Shown here: positions 33,270 to 46,479 of the stretch, in pieces
How positions within the stretch are numbered: position 1 is the first letter of the stretch
Layout: the number at the start of each line of letters is the position of its first letter
DNA from: Chrysopilus asiliformis
Lineage: Eukaryota; Arthropoda; Insecta; Diptera; Rhagionidae
Length of the DNA stretch: 64,000 nucleotides
NCBI GenBank assembly: GCA_964034945.1
Contig: OZ035962.1
Location: 85,271,942-85,335,941, forward strand
Direction of reading: 5' to 3'
Made by a program: the position numbers and the translations under genes
Notes under the pieces: model-generated
Seen by the model: only the letters and a program-made list of their open reading frames with translations
What the model was told of the DNA's origin: nothing
Database searches by the model: none

Positions 33270-35400
33270 CTAATATACCTACTATTATATGATTCCCATC
33301 TAGAACTTACAAATATCTTATCGACAAGGGGCTAGCCATAAAATATTTTACATTAACTTCCTCCTTTTCGGACTCCTCCTTTTCGGACTCCTCCCTTCCC
33401 CAAGGGCTTTTTCGCTCTTGTCTTGTCACACAATCGCAGACCCCTGAATTTGATACGCATAATGAAATAATTTGAAATTACAACAAATAGGGTGACCTTA
33501 CGTCCGAAAATAGCTGAGAAATTCCCGGATTGGGGCATGTTATCTCAGCATAACACTTTGAATGTATCCGTGAATACTATTCTCTTTAATTGCAGAAAAT
33601 TGGGATCTAGAATTGTGAGATCACAACAGAATTGCTCTGGTTTAAAATATACATACACACGATCAAGAAAATACAACAAAATAAAGTATTAAAAATTAAA
33701 AGGAAAAAGCGCTTGTGCACTTATCCGAGGGAAAATATATGACGGAGAAACTTGATTGAATACTATGTTTCGGGCAGTAATAGCGGTTTTGATCTTAAGC
33801 GGGTTGCAGTTAGGCGATAACTATTGAATGGAATTCTTAAAAATGTACACAGGGTTCGAATTACTGTTGCAGTTAAAAAGGTTGGGCAGTTATCCCAGAA
33901 ACAGTTACCCGGAGATTACTGTAATATAAGAAAAGTAAGAACACGAAAAGTAAGTTTAGAACGCAATTTGTGTGGCTCTTGATTTTAAATAATTGCGCCG
34001 AATTCAGTTTAAAAAACTTCGCCTGCGGCGCACATTCCTTCAGTGTTTTTCCTTGGTTTACTTTGTTTTCTATACAAAATTTGTTGTTTCGTTAATGTTC
34101 CATTCCAACTATCGTATCCCACCCCCTACCCCACTCCCCTTCCGCTCATCTGATTGACGCAAAATAAATATGGTCACCCCAACAATAATAGAGCAGAAAA
34201 TTGAAAATTGCGTTGAAAATAAAAATAAAATAAATTGACACACCAAATTCCCTCTATAAAGTAGGATATTTAATTTTTTCTTTTTTTTAAAGGGCGTTCT
34301 TTATACTAAATTTTTATTTCTTTATTTTTGAGTACCCATCCAGTGATCCGAAAGGGGTTGCTAGGTTACCTCAAATAGATCCGTTTTAACCAGGATATAT
34401 CCTTGGTCTCCAATTTCGTATATATTTCTCTGTACATACAAAATATTTTCAGATTCCAAGCATTCTTTTTCTTTGCTCAAATGTATTTTTTCTCGTACTC
34501 TTATTTTCATCTCTTTTGATTCAGAAAGATGTGCTTAAAGGGCCCTATCCAAAGCGTAGGAAGTCCAGAAAAACAACATGAAATTAGATGATAGAAGGAT
34601 AGATGGACTGAAGATGCTGTCATTTTATCCGGTTGCGTATTTCTCCAACCCCATTCAAAATACGTACAGCATAACAACTCGCAGTTGAACTTCTACTAAA
34701 TGTTTTCTATGTCCAGATAAATGGGTGGATGAACGAAAGGGATGAGTGATACTCGTTGGGTCGGTGTACATTTACCATCCGTGTAGATAATATTAGGGGA
34801 TAATAACGTAACTGATGAAATAAGAGTAACATCAGTCAAACACAGAATCACCTTGGATAACAAAACGCCAACAAGAAAAAAAAATATACAGAAACAGCCT
34901 GAGTAGCAGTTACAACATAAACAACATAAACAACATAAAAATCACAAATAAAATAATCCCAACTGAGTATTGGAGTCTATTTCACCTTCGCTTACCATCA
35001 TATCTCATAAGTACTTTCTTTTACCGGCAACAGCGTTCAACTCAAGATCACTTCAAATCGTATAGGCCAAAGCGGCGGTGGCTGGCGACAGGACGAACGG
35101 AATGGATGTAATGTAGAATGGATGCTTATTCTCCTCAATTACGTAGAAGGAGGTTATTAGCCACGTATTTTGGAATGCCCTCAAGTTCAAAGAGGTTATT
35201 TTGAGTTATAAATTTATACATCATTACTTCCTACATAATTTGTTTGCGGCTCATATGTCATCACAATAAATATTGGAAAATTATGAGACGTGTTATTGCT
35301 AATAATATAACTTTACTGACCTCGAATATTTTTTTGAAGATGTAAATAGTATTGTATATTAAAATATTAGAAATAATAAAGAATCTGAACTTTGTTCTTT
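33270..35400. other. Gene-poor stretch
   Basis: No supported gene. A short (GGACTCCTCCTTTTC) tandem lies near 33360-33390, and a triplicated ACATAAACA run near 34915-34940. Confidence 0.4.
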
Positions 35401-35407
35401 TTGGGAT

Positions 35408-36342
35408 TTCTGAGATGTCCTAATTCTAAATGATTATAACACACAGAAATTAAATTAAACTTCGTTGTTTTTTTCGTAAATTAGTCCAGCGTAGTCCAAA
35501 TGGTAACGCACTTGGCCCGTATTCCGGAGGTCGGTGGTTCAAGTCCCGACTGTCGCACACTGTGATTCAAGTCCACTCAACTTGCTTTAAGGCTCTCCTC
35601 CATTACCATGACTTCGTCAACTGCAAAAAAATAGAGACACATTTATGTGAAGATACGTGACGAGAAAGGGAGATAAGAATCAACTGCAAAAATTTGTCGG
35701 CAACTGCAAGAATAATTTCCCCTGTTTTTTTATGGCGATTTTATGGCGATTTCTACTTCAATCACACATTGTCCCTGTAAGTGAATAGTAAGCACGGACA
35801 CATTCAAACTGTTATTATAGCGTGATGTCATTTTTCTCCTTCGCATGCATAGTCAAAAGCTTTGAACATTATATTATAGCATAAGGTTTGATATGATTGC
35901 TATTAAATTGTAAAACTGGAAGGGATAGCGTTTAGCTTGTATTCAGTCATTCCTTTTTAGATCTATATAAGTCTATCTTGCTCTAGTTTTCTGCATTTCT
36001 TTGCAGTTGCCGAAGTCATGGTAATGGAGGAGAGCCTTTACGCAATGAGTAGTGATAGTTTCCGCTTGGTGTTAACCAATTGCTATCACGGCCTCTGCTG
36101 TTGATGGGTTGCAACAGTAAAACCTTACAAATGTTGTCAAGCATCCATGGTTCGCAATCCATATAAAAAAAACTGTAGGTGCGAGGCAGGGAAGAAATTG
36201 TTATGAAACCTCAATTGAGGAGGCCCAGACTCTTAAAGAGCTGTAGCGCCGAGAATGGAACTGTGTTTTTTTTTCTGAGATGTCCGAATTCGGAATGACT
36301 ATAACACAAAGAAATTAAATTTCATTGTTTTTTCGTAAATTT
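35408..36342 (+). mobile_element. tRNA-like SINE within a pair of about 70-75-bp direct repeats
   Basis: Direct repeats of about 70-75 bp (35408-35482 and 36273-36342, starting TTCTGAGATGTCC and ending TTTCGTAAATT) bracket a composite unit. Directly after the first repeat is a tRNA-like head with a pol III A box (TAGTCCAAATGG, 35492-35503) and B box (GGTTCAAGTCC, 35536-35546) at normal spacing. An inverted repeat of about 39 bp follows (35589-35627 and 36000-36038, core GGCTCTCCTCCATTACCATG). The unit ends with sequence unlike the head. It could be a SINE plus a second element, or an unusual tRNA-headed element with long terminal duplications. Confidence 0.55.
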
Positions 36343-36529
36343 GAGAAATTATACAGAATTTCATTTCATGTAACTCGTCCCTTTCGCAGAAAGAGAAATT
36401 AATGTTTTAAGTTTTTATCAGAAGTTGAAAAATTACTTATTTTTGCAAAAATAATCGATCTAAAACATTTTTTTTGAACAGTTTAAAGACATTTTGAACA
36501 AGATAGAATTAAAGTGAAAATGTGAAAAA

Positions 36530-37161
36530 TTAACATGTTGACTGCCACCATGGAAACGAAAAAATCGCGTGCCAGAAGCCAGTAGACTTCTTATTGACGG
36601 TTCTCAACATATCTCAAAAATAAATAAGTTTTTTGAAAATTTCCCGCTTCAGTAGATGTTTTCATACTTTTCAAGTAATCCTTTGTGATTGAACATTGGA
36701 CTCACAAAATTCATAGGACAAACATCAAAAAAGTGTTTCCCAGGCCGCCTATTATTTTTTTACCATAAGTTTCATACAGTTCTGTGCATGCTTTACCACG
36801 CTGGTTATACTAAAGTGAAGTGCTGTGAAATATGTTTGTCACACGGCTTGAGGAGTCCATTTTAACATATTGTCTACCACGCTGATTTTTATCCAAGTAC
36901 ATAGATCTTCAAAACTTTATTTTTATTCCTTTCAGTAGAGACTTTCACAGCTATTTCCGAAAATCAACTATACACATACATTTGCCAGAGGCTACTGGTT
37001 AATAATATGCCACTACATTTCCATGCAACATTATCCAGAAGTGATTTTTTTAATTTTTTTAGTTGTTATTCATCTGTAGCCGTCATACACATATGTATGA
37101 CGTGGCACGAAATGTGTTAATGTGAGAACCCGTCGGACTAGGATGGCAGTCAACGTGTTAA
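36530..37161. mobile_element. TTAA-flanked piggyBac-type element, 632 bp
   Basis: The left end TTAACATGTTGACTGCCA and the complement of the right end TTAACACGTTGACTGCCA differ at one base over 18. Both ends have TTAA outermost. The ends are close relatives of the TTAACACGTTGGCTACCA ends at 32998 and 50569. The interior is AT-rich, with no transposase frame. Confidence 0.75.
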
Positions 37162-37169
37162 ACTGATTT

Positions 37170-38098
37170 TGTCTTGATAGATTTTATTTAATCGTAGTTT
37201 CTGGTATAGTTAAAAAATTCATTTGCATCACAGTTTTTTTTTGTGTCTCTAACGGTTCTCAAGATACTTGAAAGCAATTCAGTTTTTTGAAAAGTTCTCC
37301 AAAACTATGCACTTTTATGAAAAACTCTTGTGACCAAATTTATAGGGAATAAAATTATCTATATTCTCTGCTTTAACGGTGTATACGTATCTTTAACGGT
37401 TCTCAACATATTTTAAAAAAATTATTTTTTTTTGAAAATTTCTCGGTTTTTCGAGAACTTTGTGAAAAGTATAGAGGAAAAAAATTTCCTGCTTTTTTTC
37501 CTTTAACGGTTTTTGCATATCTTTAACGGTTCTCAAGATATTTGAAAAAATATTTATTTTACATCTTTTTTCCTTTCGAAAAAAAGTATTTATATCATTC
37601 TAAATAACTCTGCCAGACATTAAAATTTAATCGGAAGACCTCTTTCCCCTCTCTCATACAACTGGGAAAGATTTTAGCGATTTTCTCGAAAACGATTCAT
37701 TTTTACAAAAAAATTGTTTAGACGAAAAGGGTTTAGAATGCAATTCTACATAACTCTGCCATATATCAAAATTCTATCGTATCACTCCTTCCTCCCTGTC
37801 CCATACAAATGGAAAACATTTTCGCGATTTTCTCGAAAACGGTTCATTTTATAAAAAAAAACGCGTCCCGTATGGTTCTATGGGATGATAACAGCGTTCG
37901 AATGCTTTGGGCGTCAAAATCGGTTAAGGTTTACTAGTACAAGTCGATCTGACAAGTTTTGCTATACACATACATACACTGGGACCTACGAACACACAGA
38001 TACTGTGCGGACTCATTGAACTGAGTCGACGACGGGCTCTGTTATGATTTCGGTTTTTGAAGTGATTTTAATATACCTTTCTAATATGTAAGAAAGGT
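37170..38098 (+). repeat. Tandem 'TTTAACGGTTCTCAA' modules, family B modules, then a LINE tail
   Basis: 37240-37560 repeats TCTTTAACGGTTCTCAAGAT four to five times at about 70-120-bp spacing. 37600-37870 holds two family B modules (ATAACTCTGCCA, CTCGAAAACGRTTCATTTT). 37950-38095 has CATACATACACTGGGAC, GAACTGAGTCGACGACGGG and CTTTCTAATATGTAAGAAAGG, a layout I associate with LINE ends common in dipterans. Confidence 0.5.
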
Positions 38099-38099
38099 A

Positions 38100-40330
38100 A
38101 AAACTCAAAATATTTTTGCTGCGATTCTACATATTAAATTTTAAAGAAAGAATTTATTATTTTTGGCGCTTAGAAACATGGAACAAAAGGTTAAATTCGG
38201 ACGTATACGAAATCTTCTTATCAAATTTAAAAGCAAACATAAATCTCTTAAGTATCTTCATAAAAATTGCGAAAAAAGGTTTTATTTTTCTTGTTTTTCA
38301 CTGAATTTTATCACCTTTGGAAAAAAAAACAATTTCTTGTGAATCTAACGCAGAAATAAATGGTCCCGCTTCATACCCCGATCTTATATGTATGGCATGG
38401 CTCAGATCTCATCGAAGACGACTTTCAAGGGTATTAGGAAGAAAAAAAAATTTGTTTACTCGATTTTATTCCCTCCATAATTTCTATAATGTTATTACGT
38501 TTTACTCAGATTATTTGCGTTGTTATATGAAATAAGGTGCTCAACCTTTTATACAAATTTATTTTATTTATTTTTTTTTTGTTTATATATTTATGTGGAA
38601 ATCGATTTATAAATAATTTAAAATCACAAAACAAACAAATTATAAGAGTGTCCCTCGTCCTTGACAGGAAATTTCATGTTGCCATACACTCGTATCTAAC
38701 TAATAACGGAGGAGGAATGGAGTATCCCTAACATCCATGGGGATGAAAACGATGGTATGGTTCTGGTGAAAAAAAATAGGCATAGGGCAACGAAACGAAA
38801 AAAAAGGAGAAACGAAACGAAAACACATTTTATCATTTTGCATATAATGGTTGACTAGATACACAAAAAAAAATTCTACCTCAACGGTATATGGAGATAT
38901 ATGGACAGATGGATGGCTCTATCCCGATTCCCGACCCAAATCAAGACCTTGTTGATTGCAAATTTACTTAAGAAGCAAAAACTTTTCCAAAAGATATCTC
39001 CCACAAGAGTGACATTTCAAAAAAAAGAAAAAAAAATGGAAACCAAGGAGCAGAAAAAAAATCAGGTTTTCGGGTATAAGGCATCAATAACACAAGTCCC
39101 AATAGAACGACCTTAAGTTATACTCTAACGAGCATCAACGAAAGTTAAGTTCGTCCCTGCAGAGGAGGAACTCGCATCGGGCAGGAGCAACCAACGGTCC
39201 TATCTTCCTTAACAGTACTTACTTGGAACCAGAAGGGATGATGACTTTTAAGCCTCTCCAGCGAAAACCGAAATTTCAAATGCTTTTCGGTTCCATTCCC
39301 AAGAAATACTCCTTGGTGCGGTGTCACCACATGAAAGTTTTCCATATTATATATTTTTTTTGTCTCACACTTTTTTTTATCGGTATAACAACAAATACAC
39401 CCTCTAGCACTACCCTAAAAAAATGTCCTTGACTTTATGTTTCTTCACAATTCGGTTTTTATTCTATTCCCATTTTTTTGCGCTGTAAACTTTACCCAAA
39501 TCTCCATATGTGAAGTCTGCAAGGATCCCATTGAGTAGTGCTTTCTATGGGATAACTTTCAGTCCTCCGAAGCTTATGTGGATGCGGTCGCAAAACAAAA
39601 GGACGAAACTTTTGTCGACTTTTGAAATCCAACAAATGTCAAGATGTAAGTAATCGATGGGCCCGGGAATAACGAATAGAAATGTTGCGTGAAAATCCTT
39701 AAAAAAACCAAGTTTACTTTTATATCCAGATTCAGTTGTCTCTGTGGTTTTTTTTCGTATTTTTTTTTTGTGGGGTTTTGCTTGTTGCCTTTCGAAGTAT
39801 TGTCGGATGGAACAGAAAACAAATAAGCGGGATAATGGCAGGTCCTTTGGCTTAGATAGATGAATTCTTTTGGATGAGGGATAACATCGTTGCGGATGAG
39901 ACAAACTAATATAGAAAACGAAATTTAGTGGACCAAAGTAAGAACTTGAGTCGAAGGATCAAAATATCGCTTTTCTCTTACCATTCTTTGGATAATTTCT
40001 TAGTTTTGGTCTACTGCTTTTTATTTGACATCTCACGGATAACAAAATTGTCACAGATTTGAACAGAATATCGAAGCATCGATAATTTTCTAAAAATCCC
40101 CTAAAGGTTTTGTAGCCAAATTTAGTAATTGGATTTTGTTAACAACCAGCGTGCCAGTACCCGGCATGAATTATATTTCAAATATCTTTTTTGTCAATTT
40201 TTCGATTCGACATACTGTTTTCAAGATAATCGCGAATAAGTTTTCCGTTTGGTTGGGAGAAAGGGAATAGGTCGAATTCCTAGCGTCGGACATTTAATGT
40301 TTTTGCATTTATTTTGCACCATGTGTTGAA
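38100..40330. other. Gene-poor stretch
   Basis: No reading frame looks like a known protein. AT-rich sequence with poly-A stretches; nothing else supported. Confidence 0.4.
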
Positions 40331-40335
40331 AATCC

Positions 40336-40599
40336 ATATCGTCGGCTAAAAGTGAAATTGTGCTAAGTCCATTATACCAAATTTGACAGAAGAACAATAA
40401 AAAACCTTGTTAAATCATTTTAATTTTCATTTAAAGAAAACAGAGTCTCATTTAAAGAAAACTGAGCCCAATTTTTCTCATTTAAAGAAAACTCAGTGTC
40501 ATTGAAAGAGAATTAAAACGATTTAACAAGGTTTTCATTGCTCTTCTGGAAAATTATACCAAATGGACTTAGCACAATTTCACTTTTAGCCGACGATAT
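40336..40599. mobile_element. Foldback element, about 100-bp inverted arms
   Basis: The left arm starts at 40336 with ATATCGTCGGCTAAAAGTGA and the right arm ends at 40599 with the complement. Pairing continues, with small gaps, through GTGCTAAGTCCA, TATACCAAAT and AACCTTGTTAAATC. The loop contains three to four tandem TCATTTAAAGAAAACTSAG units of about 21-30 bp. No coding capacity. Confidence 0.75.
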
Positions 40600-41458
40600 A
40601 ATAGTTTAGTGGATAGTAGGAGAGGGGATTCGCAGCATGTAGGAGTGATTTGAGTGAGCCAAAATTGTCCTTGACGATCGCCTGCCAAACGCCGAAAACC
40701 TTATTAAAATCCATTCAGTAATTGAGGATATAGCAGGGGAGGGGTTTCGCATCACGTAGAAAGGAGTGGTTTGAGTGGGCGAAAATCTTCCTCTAAGCTA
40801 AGACAACACTTAAAACCGTAATAAAATTCATGTTTTTCTTTTTGATACATAGTACCAAAAAATTCTTTTTTCCTTTTTAGTACTTTTTTTTTTAAAAAAA
40901 AGGCTTTTTTCAAAAAAAAATTTTAAGTCATTTAATGATATTTTCAACACTCCCTTTCGGTAAAATTCTTTGTACTCGTAGACCATTCCAATCGGTACGA
41001 TACAAAGATATTTAGGTGGAACGTATATCCTTCTAATAGCAGATTAGGCTTCATTTATCCTTTTGAATCCTTTATAATATTTCGCCCATTCGCATTGTGT
41101 GTTGCCTTTGGCGACAGGTAACGCAAACACATTTCAACCGAAAGCATATATCAACTTATTTACTCCTTTGACGCGATGGTTTATTTCGATTCCAGATACA
41201 AAAACATTCGGATCAAAAGGGTATTAGGCGGATGTTTTAAACACAAAAAGGTGCAGTAATACTCCAAATCGGCTAATCTGTCTGTTTCAGGTATTTGTCA
41301 GCAGGATTTTTATTTTGATCCTTCAGTAGAATCAAACCGCAAAATCGAGCTCGAAATGTTGAATATTTTCGTGGTGTGCAGTTGCTAGATTGCAAAAGGG
41401 TGTTTTTCAGAGACTCCTAAAGGATCCTAAAAATATACGTGTTAAAATTTTTAAAATA

Positions 41459-42009
41459 AAGGGTCTTTCAATAAGGACATAACAATTTTGTATTTTAATA
41501 AAAACGCACCCTAAAACTTTTTTTATGATCTGGCGAAACGTCAGTCAAGGTTTACATTTTTATCATGGTGAAGTTCACGAACGAGCAATGCCACACATCT
41601 GGTCAAACAATTGATCTATTGAAGGAGAAGTTCGGTAATCGTGTAATCTCGAGAAATGGTCCTGTCGAATGGCCACCTCGCTCATGCGATTTAACGCCGT
41701 TGGATTTCTTTTTATGGGGCTATGTTAAGTCGTTGGTTTATGCCAACAAGCCAACAACGTTAGAGGAGCTCAGGAACAATATCGAACGCGAAATTTCCAA
41801 CGTTCCGGCCGATATGTGTGGAAGAGTGGTGGAAAATTGGCTCCAAAGAATCAATCAGCAAACTTTCTCGCCATATGAACAACATCGAATTTCATACTTA
41901 AATGTAACATGTCCACTCACTACACCTGGAATAAATTTCAGCTCGATATCTCAATTATTCTGTGTTTTATTTAAATACAACATTGTTATGTCCTTATTGA
42001 AAGACCCGA
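41459..42009 (+). mobile_element. Mariner-family deletion derivative, 551 bp, TA-flanked
   Basis: The terminal inverted repeats share GGGTCTTTCAATAAGGACAT and extend about 40 bp; TA lies outside both ends (41457-41458, 42010-42011). The frame starting at 41565 reads MVKFTNEQ (a typical transposase start), then immediately HTSGQTIDLLKEKFGNRVIS and WPPRSCDLTPLDFFLWGYVK, with VVENWLQRI later. So the N-terminal ten or so codons are joined in frame to the C-terminal catalytic third, keeping only the last Asp. After NQQTF the usual C-terminus is lost, and the frame reads through the right inverted repeat to a stop at 42020. Confidence 0.85.
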
Positions 42010-42639
42010 TACTAAATTAGAACAGAAGATTTTGGTTTACTCACAACATCTGATTGGAAATAATATTTCAGCTACAGTAGTTGAATATTAATTTTATTCA
42101 AGTAACCATTTGCGACTCAGGTTACAATGTAACCCTGGTCGCAAAGTAGCCGTTGCAAGACAGTTTATATGACGGTTGCCTTTTGATCTGCCGGAAAAAA
42201 AACATTGCAAATCGGTGAGCTTGTGACCGGTCGCAAAAAACTGGGGTCAAATTAGGTATTTTGTGACCGGTCGCAAAAAAACAATAAAAAAGTCTTTCCG
42301 GGTGTTGTACAAAAAGTTTCAACTTGATATCTATAACGATGTAAAATCTAGAGAAGATTTGAGCGCATAGCGCCACAGGGGGAGAGGGGAGATGTATAAA
42401 AAGTCTTTCGTGGTGTTATACTGAACACATCACGAGAAGTTTTAACTCGATATCAGTAACCGTTCACGAGACAATTGCGCACATACATGCATACATATAT
42501 CCACATCGAATACATAACCTCCTTTTTCGCAATCCACTAAAAATTGGTAAGTTATTAAGTCCAAATTCTTGAGCAAATAAAAAAAAAATATTTGAAAATA
42601 AAAAAAACTTTACTCAAAACCTTCCAAATGTCTGTAAAA

Positions 42640-43215
42640 GTTGAAACATTTGAACGGTTTTTATACTCTATGTGATATATCATATAGAAGTATAGTACCA
42701 GGAAGACCGATCCATGCTCGGCGACCTCAAAATCCTACTTTTGCTGATTTTTGGGGAAAAACTAAATTCACATTATCTTTACAGAGCTTTTCCAGAGTTT
42801 TAAATTCCCGACCTAGAAAGCTAGAACTAAAATTAACGCGCGATAACAAAATTTCATAGAAATCAGTTGAGTGGTTATTGAGTAATCGCTGTCACCGATT
42901 TTTGCAACGTTGTTTTGAGACACCAGGTGAGGGTTATCGAGGGGAGGGAAAAGTCAGATTTGTATTGGAAAAATCGAAGGTCCTTAGCCTCTTAGTAATA
43001 CTGTAAAGTTTCATTAAGATCGGACCACCCAATTCGAAGACACCCGGCGAGGGGTATCGAGGGTTATTTTCTCAGAGGTGAGACCTATCTAGATCGATTT
43101 CTTGTCCCCGAAAATCCCTAACCACCAAGTTTCGTGAAAATCGTTAGGTGGGTTTTCGAGATCGTTTGTGCAGGCAGACAGACAGACAGACATTCCTCGT
43201 ATTATATTAGATTTA
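42640..43215 (+). mobile_element. LINE 3' tail-like repeat
   Basis: The sequence contains GACCGATCCATGCTCGGC, two paragraphs with GGTGAGGGTTATCGAGGGGA / GGCGAGGGGTATCGAGGG, AAGTTTCGTGAAAATCGTTA and GTGGGTTTTCGAGATCG. It ends with CAGACAGACAGACATTCC, the usual 3'-end layout of RTE/CR1-like LINEs. No reverse-transcriptase frame is attached. Confidence 0.55.
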
Positions 43216-43775
43216 GTTTGTAACGCATCGAACCAATCATCGGACACAAAAATAAAATACACCAGGGTGCTAAGGATGACAAAAGATTTTGATTTCCACA
43301 TGTCCGTCCGTCTGTCTGTCTTCCCGTCCGTCCGTGAGCACCGTCACTTTCGAAAGGACTGAGCTAGGGACTTGAAATTTTGTAGAATTGTGTTTATCGT
43401 AAATGGCGGCACGAAATTCTTGACCAGGCAAAACAAGACCTTTCTTTCCTCCCTGCCACAAACAACAGTTTTTAGCAATTTTCTCGAAAACGGTGAGTGA
43501 TATTGAAAAACTTGCAAACGTAAAATGTGTTTAGAAAAGGATTTTACATAACTCATCTATAAACGAAAATCTGATCGGACCACTGCTTCCCCCCTCTCTC
43601 ATACAAATGGAATACTTTTTTCCTATTTTCTCGAAAACGGGGCTTCGTATCGAAAAAATTATAAAAACAAAATGTGTTTAGAATATAATTTTTCATAACT
43701 TACCCGTACATCAAAATCCAATCGGACAACTCCGTGACGACTGGCCCCTGGTAATTGTAGCTTTTCTCATGTTTT
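43195..43775 (+). repeat. Dispersed repeat family B copy
   Basis: Starts TATTATATTAGATTTAGT, continues CATCGAACCAATCATCGGAC, a GTCCGTCCGTCTGTCTGTC tract, CACTTTCGAAAGGACTGAGC, two tandem modules (CTCGAAAACGGTGAGTGATA; CTCGAAAACGGGGCTTCGTA), and ends ACTGGCCCCTGGTAATTGTA. The element at 54540-55190 is the nearest full-length relative. Confidence 0.75.
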
Positions 43776-43779
43776 TCGA

Positions 43780-46475
43780 TTAAAAATTATACTATTTGTT
43801 GTTGAAAATCACACTTCAGTTTGTAATTTTACTTCATTTAATGAATTTAAATTTAAAACATTTTTTTAGTGTTTAACTCAATGGTTTTTCGTAAAACATT
43901 TTTTAAATTTATCCAATAGAAGATTTAATTTCAAAATCCCAAAACGCTTCATTTCATTTACAAGTCATAAAATTAATACAATTGCTGAAGCATGTTTCGA
44001 TCGTCCCAAAGGATTCGACTTTTTTCTGAGCTGCGACAAAAAAATGCAAACACCTTGCTTCCGAATTTTCAAATACTAAAACAAAAATTCCCACAAAAAA
44101 TCTTTCTCCCGTCTAGTCCACGATTTTCTTTCATCCAGGAAATGAGTCTCAACAGAAAATTTTTTTCTTCTTCGCTAAGAAAACCCTTGGACTAACAGCA
44201 ACATCGAGCCGAACGAAATGAACATTTATTTTGCACCACATATCCAGACTGATTAAAAAATATTTTCATATTTCCTGTCATCTGGAGACGAAAGAGCCTC
44301 AACTGGTCCAGGACGCACATGAAAATTGACAAAGTCCCGGAACGCGATTTATTTCCAAAAACCGAGCAACAGACAGCAAACTCATGGATAAGCGTACACA
44401 TGAGTATATGGAAAAAAAACAGTAATTAGTCCTTTTTTTCGAAAATCCTTCAACCTTGCAGACAAACACATGCTGTCACCGAGATTATTGTCGTATAGGG
44501 AGACATAAAAATCAATTACAACAACACAAACTACGTTCGGGATGTTTGGAAGACAGCAAATTGCGGAATCATAAAACACCCGTTTGGTTCCAGGAAGAAA
44601 ACCGAAAATTACGATAACTTTGTACAATTATTGAGAGTGTCATCGGCTGCTCTTCAAAATTCGAATCACTCGAATTGTTCTGTTCTTCCTCTTTTTTTGC
44701 TAGGTACAATCGTGGACCTGAGATAATAATAATAAAAAAAAAACAGGACAACTCATTGTGCTGAGAGTGTCATAAAGTAGTCACATTACCCAAAAAAGTC
44801 GCATTCTTCGTGTGGATTTCGGACCGTCGTCGGCGTCGTTGCGGGTAAAAAGTCAGGCGAATTTAAAATGGAGCGAGTCCTTTTTCGTACCGTTGCTACC
44901 AATTTGGAGTAAGGACGATTTTTGTTGTTTTACGAGCGAGGATTTTCTCCAGGATGAGGCAATTGTTTTATTTGGGTTCTCAGATGATGTAATAAAAACA
45001 TCAAAACTTACTTAGAAGTCAATTAGTGCAATTAACTTGCGTAAAGAAGCGTCGTCCTTGAAGAAATTCATCATGAAAATCATCGCTTTATCTTTCGTGG
45101 AAATATTTTTCCTAAATGCCTCCATTCTTTTTCCATCGTATGAAGAAGTCCTTCATATTTTATTGTAACTCGAGGATGAAGGATAATTGAGTCAATTTTC
45201 GCTCGCATGAACGCTCAAACTAAAAAGAAGTCGCCTTTCTAAATGCTTGGTTCCCCTTTTTGAACACGATTGAACCCTTTTCAAGGGTTAACAATAACTA
45301 AATGCTATCATAGATGGTTTTCTTCATTGTCTGCACGCACGTTTACAACGCGCTTACATAGATTTTTTTTTTGTTTTCATGAAAAAACGATACAAAGAAA
45401 AATATATAAATTGTCGTCAACCTCCGAAAGATATAAATGTCTAAGACGATCTGATATCATTCTTTTTAGCTGCTAAAGAATTTCATGATCATCACACGAT
45501 CGTGTAACAAATAACGTGGCTAGTCAATCGACAGCGATAACCTCTTCTGCTCAATGGCAGTCCCTTTTTTCAGATTTTTTTTATACCATTCCTTACCCTA
45601 TCTTAAGGCATAATTGACGAATTTTCTATGTGCTGAAAGAAAAACATGAAAAAAAGGATTGTTTATAAACGGAGGTGTTCACCATATTTTGATTTATTGT
45701 CCTTTGATACAATGTTATTCGGTCGGTTGACTTTGTGTTCCAATAAAGGATTTGAAAGTGTACTTTAGCTCCATTTTCCACGGTAAGATAGATTTTTTTT
45801 TTCTGAGTGTGTGTGTGTGTTTTTTTTTGTCTATAAAATTTGATGACACATTATTAAATTTGTCTCAATAACAAAATGAACTCTTATATGAACGTTTTTT
45901 ATGTATTTTTTGCGCTCCGTTGATTTTTTTTCTACTTTATTAGTGGTAATTGTTTTTTTATAGATAAGAATGTTTAGTTCGGCCAACTACCAACTGGTAA
46001 TGGAGGTTAATTTTCTTTCATTTAATTAAAACGAATTTCTTTTTCATATTTTGTGGTCGTACAACTCCTAAAAGATATTCCTGTAATATCTTCAAAAAAA
46101 AAATGTGAAACTGACGACAACTCAAGGCTCTAAATATTTGAAAAATTTAAAACTTTTAGTTTAGAAAGCCATTTTTATGTAAAAAAAGTAAGAAATGTCA
46201 TACATCCTTTGTTAAGAACTTCTTTTGAACCGAACTAAATGCTTCTTTTTTAATAAAAAGCTATCATTATGTAGGATTGCACAAAAATCTTAAAACTCGC
46301 AATTTTCATTTCCGGATATTATTTTTTTGCTTTCAAACACTCTAAGTGGGTCCAACAATAATAAACGTCACTACAAAAAAACTAATTTTTGCAGCTATTA
46401 ATGAGTAGAGAGCCTATACCCAATAAGTAGAGAAGCTGTATACTAGAGAAGTATCCGAGTGTTAGGATGGCAAAA
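43780..46475. other. Gene-poor stretch
   Basis: The frame at 44812-45015 is somewhat GC-richer than its surroundings and ends just after a GT, but has no recognisable product. There is a short (GT)n run near 45806-45819. Confidence 0.35.
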
Positions 46476-46479
46476 CTAG

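Noticed and set aside
35484..35556. Genuine tRNA gene
   Set aside because: A and B boxes are present, but I cannot fold convincing acceptor and anticodon arms, and the unit continues into repeat sequence, so a SINE-type head is more likely.
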